A stretch of 64,000 bases of DNA from contig OX457065.1 of assembly GCA_949752795.1 (NCBI GenBank), forward strand, positions 2,604,001-2,668,000. The letters are read 5' to 3'. A program made the translations under genes and the position numbers. Each line of letters starts with the position of its first letter. The stretch's first letter is position 1. The DNA is from Hyperoodon ampullatus (lineage: Eukaryota; Chordata; Mammalia; Artiodactyla; Ziphiidae). This document shows positions 34,601 through 46,600 of the stretch, in pieces. The notes below the pieces were generated by a model. The model was not told the origin of the DNA. It did not search any database and saw only the letters and a program-made list of their open reading frames with translations.

Positions 34601-37600
34601 GATTAGCCAAAAGGAGAAAAAATTAAAATCATATGATGTCTGAGCAGAGACAGCCATTGCTAACATTTTCCTGTGCATTTTACAACTGGGTACAAAATTT
34701 TAACAAAGACGGATCCAGTGTACATACTGTCTTAAGTCCTGCCTTTTTCCACTTAAGAAGTTATCTTCTTTTTTTTATTATTTTGGAGGAGCTTTTTTTT
34801 TTTTTGCGGTATGTGGGCTTCTCACTGTTGTGGCCTCTCCCGTTGCGGAGCACAGGCTCCGGACGCGCAGGCTCAGCGGCCATGGCTCACGGGCCCAGCC
34901 GCTCCGTGGCATGTGGGATCCTCCCGGACTAGGGCATGAACCCGTGTCCCCTGCATCGGCAGGCGGACTCTCAACCACTGCGCCACCAGGGAAGCCCTGG
35001 AGGAGCTTTCTTTAATCAATTTTTAAAAATTGAAGTATAGTTGATTTACAATGTTGACTGCTGTACACTAAAGTGATTCAGTTATTTGTGTATACATTTT
35101 TCATTTTAAAAATATTCTTTTCCATTATGGTTTATCACAGGATATTGACTATAGTTCCCTGTGCTATACAGTAGGGCCTTGTTGTTATCCATTCTATATA
35201 TGATAGCTTACATCTGCTAACCCTAAACTCCCAATCCTTCCCTCCCCCAACCGTCTGCCCCTTGGCAACCACCAGTCTGTTCTCTGTGTCTGTGAGTCTG
35301 TTTCTGTTTCATAGACAGGTTCATTTGTGTCATATTTTAGATTCCACATACAAGTGATATCATACGGCATTTGTCATTCTCTTTGTTGGCTGCTGCTGTG
35401 TGCGTGCAAAGCCCCACACTGATGGACGTGAAAGACACGGAGGGGTGTCACCCTTGCTGGGGATTGTCCTCACTTTGGTAAAGGATCAGCTCTCTGACCA
35501 CAGGAGAGTGACTTAATCGTCAATAAAATGGGAAGGTGGTGATGCCTTTCTTAGAGTGCAGCGTGAACATCAAATGCAACAACAGATACCGAGTGCTTAG
35601 TGACCTAGTTTGGGAGAAGCCATTGCCAGTTGAGGTTTGCATTTCCTGGTGTTTTGAAGCAGCTCCCCGGGCAGCAGCTCCAGGAGGGCAGCGGCCTTGC
35701 CTCCCTTATTGGTCCAGCACCAGGAGAGTGATTGTCACAGCGTGGGTATCAGTGTGTATTTCTGATTGAATCCATGATGCTTTCTTCTCCTGCATTCTAG
35801 AGGAGGTGAAACATTTGGTTTTAAGTCAGAGAAGATTGTCTGAACAGGGCATTCACGTCAAAGAGAAGCTGCATCAGGACCACACACCAGGGAAGCCAGA
35901 AAAAGCAAGAAAATGCTTAAGGTCTGGACATGGTGAGTGGAGACCCCAGCAGGGAAGGTGGTTGGTTGGCGTAGCTGGAGTGGCGCGTGTGCACTGGCGT
36001 CCGCCCCGCGTGTGCCGTGGCTGCGCTGTGCCTCTTCACCCTCCGAAGCAGGCGCGGCTCTCCCTGTGCGACTCTTTCATCGTGGATTCTTGCTCTTTCA
36101 TTTTTGTGACTTACCAAAAAAAAAAAAACAACCCTTTCCTAGCCGTAGAAGTTAGGTACATCTTTTTTTGTTTGTTTTTTAGAATATTCAGTGAATATGC
36201 TGGGTTGGCCAAAAAGTTCGCTCGGGTTTTTCCGTAACATGTTATAAAACAATCTATCGTGCTGTCACCAGGAACAAACGTAATAGTTTGGTTTTCATAT
36301 TACGGCAACTCTTTTGTTTTTGTGCTAAGATTTTTTTTTACATGGATGAAGTTATTCTGGACACATAATTTTCTGTTCTGAGATTACTCCATCACATGCA
36401 CTGTCCTGTTTCCTTAAGAACTTTCCGTAAACTTCATCTGTGGTGACTTTGTAATATTTCCTCTGCTGGCGGCACTGTAATGTGCTTAACTATTCCCTGT
36501 TGGTGGGAACTTAGGAATCTTGGGGGGAGGATGTTCAGTATTCTCTACGGTGCTGAAGTGGACAGTTGGACAGATGATAGACTTCTCTTCTTTTTTGTTC
36601 TCTGGGGGGTTAGATAAGGACCTAGAGGCCTTCTCTTGCCTCCATTTGTCCAAAGTAACCATAGTTATTCTGTGTATTCATTCATTACTCACGTATTATT
36701 GACAGGCCTTTTTACTGAATGCTTGGGGACTGTTCCCCATGGGGCTGGCATTGCATGTGCCTTAATGAAATCGTATAGAACAGGAAGTTTCGAGACGCTG
36801 GCTAATATTACTGGCTTCTCACCCAGCAGAAAAGGCAACTCTTCCCAAGACCACCGAGGACGATGAAGAGCTGCTCAGGATGGAAGATCTTGACACAGTA
36901 CAGTAAGGATGGCCCTGTGTTATTTTGGGGTGTGGGAGTGGAACCCCCTCTTGTACTTTCCCCACAGATTCTCACCCAGCGTCATGACGATTTTTGGTAA
37001 CTTCAGTTATGTTCGATCTCACGCAGTCCAGCTGAGATGAACGGAACGGAGAGAGAGGCATGCTGTGCCTTTGAGTGTGTGTTGTGCATTGGGCACCATG
37101 CTTTTGTGTGCGTTACTGTATCGCATTTAATCATCAGCATTATCACTCTGTGGGGTGGTATTACCATCTCCATTTTCTCCATAAAGTGACTGAGAGGTTA
37201 CGTGATTTTTACAAAGTTATAAAAGTAGAATTCTTGGTCATCTTGAGAGTGTTGGTAATGCTAGGATCCCAACCCACACCTTCAGATGACTGAGTCCACA
37301 GCCTTTCCTGTTGGGAGTGCGGTTGCTCTTGGGGCCTCCTGTAGCCTAATGAGGGTCCAGCGAAGGAGGCTTCTCAGATGCCGTGGGGAGTCAGGGAGAA
37401 TGGAGGTCCAGCTGGTGGCTTGACGGGATAGGATGGGAAGAACCAGAGAACATGTCAGTTTTTTCGAAAATTTTATTGAATTATAGTTGATTTACAATGT
37501 TGTGTTAATTTCTTCTGTACAGCAACGTGACTCAGAACATGTTTTAAAGTGTCGATTAAAAAATTTTTTTGCAGGAATTTACAGATTAATTTGGAGAGAA

Positions 37601-37618
37601 TGGACTTTTTCCCCCCAA

Positions 37619-37681
<63 letters not shown>

Positions 37682-40600
37682 AACATCTTTATTGGAATAT
37701 AATTGCTTTACAATGGTGTGTTAGTTTCTGCTTTATAACAAAGTGAATCAGCTATACATATACATATATCCCCATATCTCTTCCCTCTTGCGTCTCCCTC
37801 CCTCCCACCCTCCCTATCCCACCCCTCTAGGTGGTCACAAAGCACTGAGCTGATCTCCCTGTGCAATGTGGCTGCTTCCCACTAGCTATCTATTTTACGT
37901 TTGGTAGTGTATATATGTCCATGCCACTCTCTGGCTTTGTCACAGCTTACCCTTCCCCCTCCCCGTGTCCTCAAGTCCATTCTCCAGTAGGTCTGTGTCT
38001 TTATTCCCGTCCTGCCCCTGGGTTCTTCATAAACATTTTTTTTTTAGATTCCATATATATGTGTTAGCATACGGTATTTGTTTTTCTCTTTCCGACTCGC
38101 TTCACTCTGTATGACAGACTCCAGGTCCATCCACCTCATTACAAATAACTCAATTTCGTTTCTTTTTATGGCTGAGTAATATTCCATTGTATATGTGTGC
38201 CACATCCTCTTCATCCATTCATCTGTCGATGGACACCTAGGTTGCTTCCATGTCCTGGCTATTGTAAATAGTGCTGTGATGAACATTGTGGTACGTGACT
38301 CTTTTTGTGTTTTTTTTTTTTATGTCTGTGTGGACAGTGATAATAATCCAACAGTATTATTATCATCAACAACAGATATTTAAAAAATTTTGAATTTTAT
38401 TTTATTTTATTTATTTATTTATTTTGTGGTACGCGGGCCTCTTACTGTTGTGGCCTCTCCCGTTGTGGAGCACAGGCTCTGGACGCACAGGCTCAGTGGC
38501 CATGGCTCATGGGCCCAGCCACTCCACGGCATGTGGGATCCTCCCAGACTGGGACACGAACCCGTGTCCCCTGCATCGGCAGGTGGACTCTCAACCACTG
38601 CGCCACCAGGGAAGCCCTATTTTATTTTTTTATTAAGCAGGTTCTTATTAGTCATCAGTTTTATACACATCAGTGTATACATGTCAACCCCAATCGTCCA
38701 GTTCAGCACACCACCCCCCACCCCCCGCCGCTTTCCTCCATTGGTGTCCATATGTTTGTTCTCTACATCTGTGTCTCAATTTCTGCCCTGCAAACCGGTT
38801 CATCTGTACCATTTTTCTAGGTTCCACATATACACGTTAATATACGATATTTGTTTTTCTCTTTCTGACTTACTTCACTCTGTATGACAATCTCTAGATC
38901 CATCCATGTCTCAAAAAATGACCCAATTTCGTTCCTTTGTATGGTTGAGTAATATTCCATTGTATGTATGTACCACATCTTCTTTATCCATTCATCTGTC
39001 TATGGGCATTTAGGTTGCTTCCATGACCTGGCTATTGTACATTGTGCTTCAATGAACATTGGGGTGCATGTATCTTTTTTATTTTTGGGGGGGATTTTCT
39101 TTTATTCAAACAGAAAGTCACAAAAATTATAATCATCATCAGTTCACTCAGTCCCATATAATTAATTTTTTTATCTTGATCTTTTGTTAGCACTTTTATG
39201 AATTCATCAGTTTTCCATTAGAGTTCTGAAAATGCTTATTCATTCAGTTCAGCAGTATAGTCAGTTACCAGAAACCTGTACTTGTCAGAGTCTTTTCCAT
39301 GAATTCCTTGAAGATGAAACCTTTTTATAGGAACATTTTTGCAAAAGCATCAGAGTACACCCAGAACTGTCTGTAAATGACAAAAGACTTAAAAATGACC
39401 ACGGTTAAAGATTTAATGAAAGTTCGTAATAATGCAATTGAGAAGGAAATTTAGTTATTTCTGAGATATACACTTTAAAGTAATAACTAGAATTATGACT
39501 TATAACATTATACCAGAACATATAAGATTTTTAGAAATTTCATGTTATGTCTGAAACATTTATATTAACATATTTCCATACAAATAACCCAAAGAAAGTT
39601 TAGTATTAGTTGCTTTATTTGTTTTTTTATACTGCAGGTTCTTATTAGTCATCAATTTTATACACATCAGTGTATACATGTCAATCCCAATCGCCCAATT
39701 CAGCACACCACCATCCCCACCCCACCGCGGTTTTCCCCCCTTGGTGTCCATACGTTTGTTCTCTACATCTGTGTCTCAACTTCTGCCCTGCAAACCGGTT
39801 CATCTGTACCATTTTTCTAGGTTCCACATACTTGCGTTAACATACGATATTTGTTTCTCGCTTTCAGACTTACTTCATTCTGTATGATAGTCTTTAGATC
39901 CATCCACGTCTCAACAAATGACTCAATTTCATTCCTTTTTATGGCTGAGTAATATTCCATTGTATATATGTACCACATCTTCTTTATCCATTCATCTGTC
40001 GATGGGCATTTAGGTTGCTTCCATGACCTGGCTATTGTAAACAGTGCTGCAGTGAACATTGCGGTGCATGGGTCTTTTTCAATTATGGTTTTCTATGGGT
40101 ATCTGCCCAGTAGTGGAATTGCTGGATCATATGGTAATTCTATTTTTAGTTTTTTTTTTTTTGTTTTTTTTTTTTTTTTTGCGCTATGCGGGCCTCTCAC
40201 TGTCGTGGCCTCTCCCGTTGCGGAGCACAGGCTCCAGACGCGCAGGCTCAGCGGCCATGGCTCACGGGCCCAGCCGCTCCGCGGCATGTGGGATCTTCCC
40301 GGACCGGGGCACGAACCCGTGTCCCCTGCATTGGCAGACGGACTCCCAACCACTGTGCCACCAGGGAAGCCCCCTATTTTTAGTTTTTTAAGGAACCTCC
40401 ATACTGTTCTCCATAGTGGCTGTATCAATTTACATTCCCACCAACAGTGCAAGAGGGTTCCCTTTTCTCCACACCCTCTCCAGCATTTGTTGTTTGTACA
40501 TTTTCTGATGATGCCCATTCTAACTGGTGTGAGTTGATACCTCATTGTAGTTTTGATTTGCATTTCTCTAATAATTAGTGATGTTGAGCAGCTTTTCATG

Positions 40601-43600
40601 TGCTTCTCGGCCATCTGTATGTCTCCTTTGGAGAAATGTCTGTTTAGGTCTTCTGCCCATTTCTGGATTGGGTTGTTTGTTTCTTTGATATTGAGCTGAA
40701 TGAGCTGTTTATATATTTTGGAGATTAATCCTTTGTCCATTGATTTGTTTGCAAATATTTTTTCCCATTCTGAGGGTTGTCTTTTCGTTTTGTTTGTAGT
40801 TTCCTTTGCTGTGCAAAAGCTTTGAAGTTTCATTAGGTCCCATTTGTTTATTTTTGTTTTTATTTCCATTACTCTAGGAGGTGGATCAAAAAAGATCTTG
40901 CTGCGATTTATGTCAAAGAGTGTTCTTCCTATGTTTTCCTCTAAGAGTTTTATAACGTCTGGTCTTACATTTAGGTCTCGAATCCATTTTTTTTGTTTGT
41001 TTGTTTTGGTGGTACGCGGGCGTCTCACTGTTGTGGCCTCTCCCGTTGCGGAGCACAGGCTTCGGACTTGCAGGCTCAGCGGCCATGACTCACGGGCCCA
41101 GCCACTCCGCAGCACGTGGGATCTTCCCGGACCGGGACATGAACCCGCGTCCCCTGCATCGGCAGGCGGACTCTCAACCACTGCGCCACCGGGGAAGCCC
41201 TCGAATCCATTTTAAGTTTATTTTTGTGTTTGGTGTTAGGGAGTGTTCTAATTTCATTCTTTTACATGGAGCTGTCCAGTTTTCCCAGCACCACTTATTG
41301 AAGAGACTGTCTTTTCTCCATTGTATATCCTTGCCTCCTTTGTCATAGATTAGTTGACCATAGGTGTGTGGGTTTATCTCTGGGCTTTCTATCTTGTTCC
41401 ATTGATCTATGTTTCTGTTTTTGTGCCAGTACCATATTGTCTTGATTACTGTTGCTTTGTAATATAGTCTGAAGTCAGGGAGTCTGATTCCTCCAGCTCC
41501 GTATTTTTCCCTCAAGACTGCTTTGGCTATTTGGGGTCTTTTGTGTCTCCATACAAATTTTAAGATGATTTGTTCTAATTCCATAAAAATGCCATTGGTA
41601 ATTTGATAGGGATTGCATTGAATCTGTAGATTGCTTTGGGTAGTATAGTCATTTTCACAATATTGATTCTTCCAATCCAAAAACATGGTATATCTCTCCA
41701 TCTGTTGGTATCATCTTTAATTTCTTTCATCAGTGTCTTATAGTTTTCTGCATACAGGTCTTTTGTCTCCCTAGGTAGGTTTATTCCTAGGTATTTTATT
41801 CTTTTAGTTGCAATGGTAAATGGGACTGTTTCCATAATTTCTCTTTCAGATTTTTCATCATTAGTGTATAGGAATGCAAGAGATTTCTTTGCATTAATTT
41901 TGTATCCTACAACTTTACCAGATTCATTGATTAGCTCTAGTAGTTTTCTGGTGGCATTTTTAGGATTCTCTATGTATAGTATCATGTCATCTGCAAGCAG
42001 TGACAGTTTTTCTTTTGCAATTTGTATTCCTTTTATTTCTTTTTCTTCTCTGATTGCCGTGGCTAGGACTTCCAAAACTATGTTGAATAATAGTGGTGAG
42101 AGTGGACATCCTTGTCTTGTTCCTGATCTTAGAGGAAATGCTTTCAGTTTTTCACCATTGAGAATGATGTTTGCTGTGGGTTTGTCATATACGGCCTTTA
42201 TTATGTTGATGTAAGCTCCTTCTATGCCCACTTTCTGGAGAGTTTTTTTTATCATAAATGGGTGTTGAATTTTGTCAAAAGCTTTTTCTGCATCTATTGA
42301 GATGATCATTTGGTTTTTATTCTTCAATTTATTAATATGGTGTATCACATTGATTGATTTGCGTATATTAAAGAATCCTTGCATCCCTGAGATAAATCCC
42401 ACTTGATCATGGTGTATGATCCTTTTAATGCGTTGTTGGATTCTGTTTGCTAGTATTTTGTTGAGGATTTTTGCATCTATATTCATCAGTGATATTGGTT
42501 TGTAATTTTCTTGTTTTGTAGTATCTTTGTCTGGTTTTGATATCAGGGTGATGGTGGCCTCATAGAATGAGTTTGGGAGTATTTCTTCCTCCGTAATTTT
42601 TTGGAAGAGATTGAGAAGCATGGGTGTTAGCTCTTCTCTGAATGTTTGATAGAATTCACCTGTGAAGCCATCTGGTACTGGACTTTTGTTTGTTGGCAGA
42701 TTTTTTTTTAAGATGTTGGGGGCAGGAGTTTATTAATTAATTTATTTATCTTTGCTGTGTTGGGTCTTCGTTTCTGTGTGAGGGCTTTCTCTAGTTGTGG
42801 CAAGCGGGGGCCACTCTTCATTGCAGAGCACGGGACTCTCACTATCACGGCCTCTCTTGTTGTGGAGCACAGGCTCCAGACGAGCAGGCTCATTAGTTGT
42901 GGCTCACGGGCCTAGTTGCTCCGTGGCATGTGGGATCCTCCCAAACCAAGGCTTGAACCTGTGCCCCCTGCATTAGCAGGCAGAATCTCAACCACTGTGC
43001 CACCAGGGAAGCCCATGTTGGAAGATTTTTAATCACAGTTTCAATTGCATTACTTGTGATTGGTCTGTTCATATTTTCTATTTATTCCTGGTTCAGTCTT
43101 GGAAAGTTACCCCTTTCTAAGAATTTGTCCATTTCTTCCAGGTTGTCCAGTTTATAGAGTTGCTTGCAGTAGTCTCTTAGGATGCTTTGTATTTCTGTGG
43201 TGTCTGTTGTAACTTCTTTTTCATTTCTAATTGTAATGATTTGAGTCCTCTCCCTCTTGATGAGTCTGGCTAATGGTTTATCAATTTTGTTTATCTTCTC
43301 AAAGAACCAGCTTTTAGTTTTATTGATCTTTGCAATTGTTTTCTTTGTTTCTATTTCATTTATTTCTGCTCTGATCTTTATGATTTATTTCCTTCTGCTA
43401 ATTTTGGGTTTTGTTTGTTCTTCTTTTTCTAGGTTCTTTAGGTGTAAGTTTAGATTGTTTATTTGAGATTTTTCTTGTTTCTTGAGGTAGGGTTGTATAG
43501 ATATAAACATCCCTCTTGGAACTGCTTTTACTGCATCCCATAGGTTTTGGATCGTCATGTTTTTATTGTCATTTGTCTCTAGGTATTTTTTGATTTCATC

Positions 43601-46600
43601 TTTGATTTCCTCAGTGATCTCTTGGTTACTTAGTAACGTATTGTTTAGCCTCCACGTCTTTGTGTTTTTTACATACTTTTCCCTGTAACTCATTTCTAAT
43701 CTCATAACGTTGTGGTCAGAAAAGATGCTTGATATGATGTCAGTTTTCTTAAATTTCCTGAGGCTGGATTTGTGACCCAAGATGTGATCTATCCTGGAGA
43801 ATGTTCTGTGCGCACTTGAGAAGAAAGTGTAATCTGCTGTTTCTGAATGGAACGTCCTATAAATATCAATTAAATCTGTCTGGTCTATTGTGTCATTTAA
43901 AGCTTGTGTTTCCTTATTTATTTTCATTTTGGATGATCTGTCCATTGGTGTAAGTGAGATGTTAAAGTCCCCCACTATTATTGTGTTACTGTCGATTTCC
44001 TCTTTTATAGCTGTTAGCAGTTGCCTTATGTATTGAGGTGCTCCTATGTTGGGTGCATATATGTTTTTAACTGTTATATCTTCTTCTTGGATTGATTCCT
44101 TGATCATTATGTAGTGTCCTTCCTTTTCTCTTGTAACATTCTTTATTTTAAAGTCTATTTTATCTGATATGAGTGTACTTTCTTTTGATTTCCATTTGCA
44201 TGGAATATCTTTTTCCATCCCCTCACTTTCAGTCTGTATGTGTCCCTAGGTCTGAAGTGGGTCTCTTGCAGACAGCATATATATGGGTCTTGTTTTTGTA
44301 TCCATTCATCAAGCATGTGTATTTTGGTTGGAGCATTTAATCCATTCACGTTTAAGGTAATTATCAATATGTATGTTCCTATGACCATTTTCTTAATTGT
44401 TTTTGGGTTTGTTTTTGTAGGTCCTTTCCTTCTCTTGTGTTTCCTACTTAGAGAAGTTCCTTTAGCATTTGTTGTAGAGGTGGTTTGGTGGTGCTGAATT
44501 CTCTGAGCTTTTGCTTGTCTGTAAAGCTTTTGATTTCTCCCTCGAATCTGAATGAGATCCTTGCCGGGTAGAGTAATCTTGGTTGTAGGTTCTTCCCTTT
44601 CATCACTTTAAGTATATCATGCCACTCCCTTCTGGCTTGTTAGAGTTTCTGCTGAGAAATCAGTTGTTAACCTTGTGGGAGTTCCCTTGTATGTTATTTG
44701 TTGTTTTTCCCTTTCTGCTTTCAGTAATTTTTCTTTGTCTTTAATTTTTGCCAATTTGATTACTATGTGTGTCAGCATGTTTCTCCTTGGGTTTATCCTG
44801 TATGGGACCGTCTGTGCTTCCTGTACTTGGGTGACTATTTCCTTTCCCATGTTAGGGAAGTTTTCGACTATAATCTCTTCAAATATTTTCTCTGGTCCTT
44901 TCTCTCTCTCTCCTCCTTCTGGGACTCTTATAATGCGAATGTTGTTGCGTTTAATGTTGTCCCAGAGGTCTCCTAGGCTGTCTCCATTTCTTTTCATTCT
45001 TTTTTCTTTATTCTGTTTTGCAGCAGTGAATTCCACCATTCTGTCTTCCAGGTCACTTCTCCGTTCTTCTGCCTCAATTATTCTGCTATTGATTCCTTCT
45101 AGTGTAGTTTTCATTTCAGTTATTGTATTGTTCATCTCTGTTTGTTTGTTCTTTAATGCTTCTAGGTCTTTGTTAAACATTTCTTGCATCTTCTCGATCT
45201 TTTCCTCCATCCTTTTTCTGATGTCCTGGATCATTTTCAGTATCATGATTCTGAATTCTTTTTCTGAAAGGTTGCCTATCTCCACTGCATTTAGTTGTTT
45301 TTTGGGGGTTTTATCTTGTTCCTTCATGTGGTACATAGCCCTCTGCCTTTTCATCTTGTCTGTCTTTCTGTGAATGTGGTTTTTGTTCCACAGGCTGCAG
45401 GATTGTAGTTCTTCTTGCTTCTGCTGTCAGCCCTCTGGTGGATCAGGCTATCTAAGAGGCTTGTGCAGATTTCCTGATTGGAGGGACTGGTACATGACTC
45501 TTTTTGAATTATGGTTTTCTCAGTGTAGTGAATTGACATTTTTACATTTCGAAGTTCTCCCATCCATGATCATGGTGTATCTTTTCACCTAATTCAGCTC
45601 CTCCTTTATGACTTTGTTTTTTTTTTTTTGCGGTATGTGGGCCTCTCACTGTTGTGGCCTCTCCTGTTGAGGAGCACAGGCTCTGGACGCGCAGGCTCAG
45701 CGGCCATGGCTCATGGGCCCAGCCGCTCCGTGGCATGTGGGATCTTCCCGGACAGGGGCACGAACCCGTGTCCCCTGCATCGGCAGGCAGACTCTCAACC
45801 ACTGCGCCACCAGGGAAGCCCTCCTTTATGACTTTTAATAGGGTTGATTTTTTTTGCTTCCTGTAGTTTTTGTGGATAATTCCTGTAAAAGAATTCCTGA
45901 ATATTTTAGAGTTTCAGTTGCTTTTTATAAAATATATTATTTTTTCCATCAATAATGATAATGCAAGTTTGTCTGCAGACTGGCAGCCTCAGCATGACTG
46001 CAAGCTTGTTAGAAATGGGCATCTCAGGGCCACTCCAGGCTTGCTGAGCCACAATGTGCATTTTATTCAGTGATTCATATGCATGTTGAAATTTGGGAAG
46101 CACTGGGTTAGAGGAATGCAGTGTTATATTTTTAAAAATCTGCTTACATGCAGTCCAGTAAATAGATTCTTAGATCTGGTCCCTGATTTTTCTCACTTTC
46201 ATTTATTTTTCTCTTTGTGAATTTTCTAGATGTGGTACTTCAAGACCAGTTATTTCTTTGGGAGGGGCAACCACGACGGAGATGGAGGAGTTAATTGAGA
46301 GGCCATCATTTAACAGCTTAACAAACTTGTTGGAAAAGCAAAAATTTCAAAGTAAGTTAGGATGGGACTTTGGAAATTTACAGTATAACTAGACCTGGAA
46401 AACAATTATGAAATATTTCAAAATCAGGATACTTCAATAAGATTCAAATATTATTCCAAAGTGAAAACTACTACATGCAATTTTGACTTACCCGGTCCAT
46501 CTCACCTCATCCGTCTGTCCATCCATCCATCCATCCCAGCCCGTCCCATCCCATCCCATCCTTTCCCACTCAACCAATATTTCCGTGCTCCTGGTCCATG

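Larger units (their letters stand above)
32643..35800 (+). other. CFAP92: CFAP92 intron after coding exon 3 (remainder)
   Basis: Unique sequence with two SINEs (33,221; 34,796) and an L1 end (35,004). No extra exon is needed by the reading phases. Confidence 0.55.
38308..45487 (-). mobile_element. Composite L1 insertion with candidate 3' transduction
   Basis: On the minus strand, 5' to 3': a nearly full L1 body (45,487-39,636), about 540 bp of non-L1 sequence, a truncated second L1 3' end (39,078-38,632), a CHR SINE, about 80 bp unique, then a terminal A tail (T-run 38,308-38,321). The block is bracketed by TGGTACGTGACTCTTTTTG (38,289-38,307) and its copy at 45,488-45,506 (18 of 19 identical), and L1 copy C continues across it. 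Confidence 0.72.
39636..45487 (-). mobile_element. L1 body, nearly full length, inactive (copy B)
   Basis: A 5'-truncated or short-5'UTR L1 on the minus strand. ORF1 is at 45,354-44,617, with its C-terminus displaced by a frameshift near 44,640. ORF2 is in several pieces: N-terminus 44,388-44,155, endonuclease part 44,218-43,385, reverse transcriptase 42,621-41,575, and C-terminal Cys motif part near 40,400-40,980. Three SINEs interrupt it (40,156; 40,991; 42,706). Frameshifts and SINEs make it dead. Confidence 0.88.

Noticed and set aside
40093..41181. 362-codon minus-strand frame
   Set aside because: A chance fusion of SINE-derived sequence with the 3' part of L1 ORF2; not a host gene.
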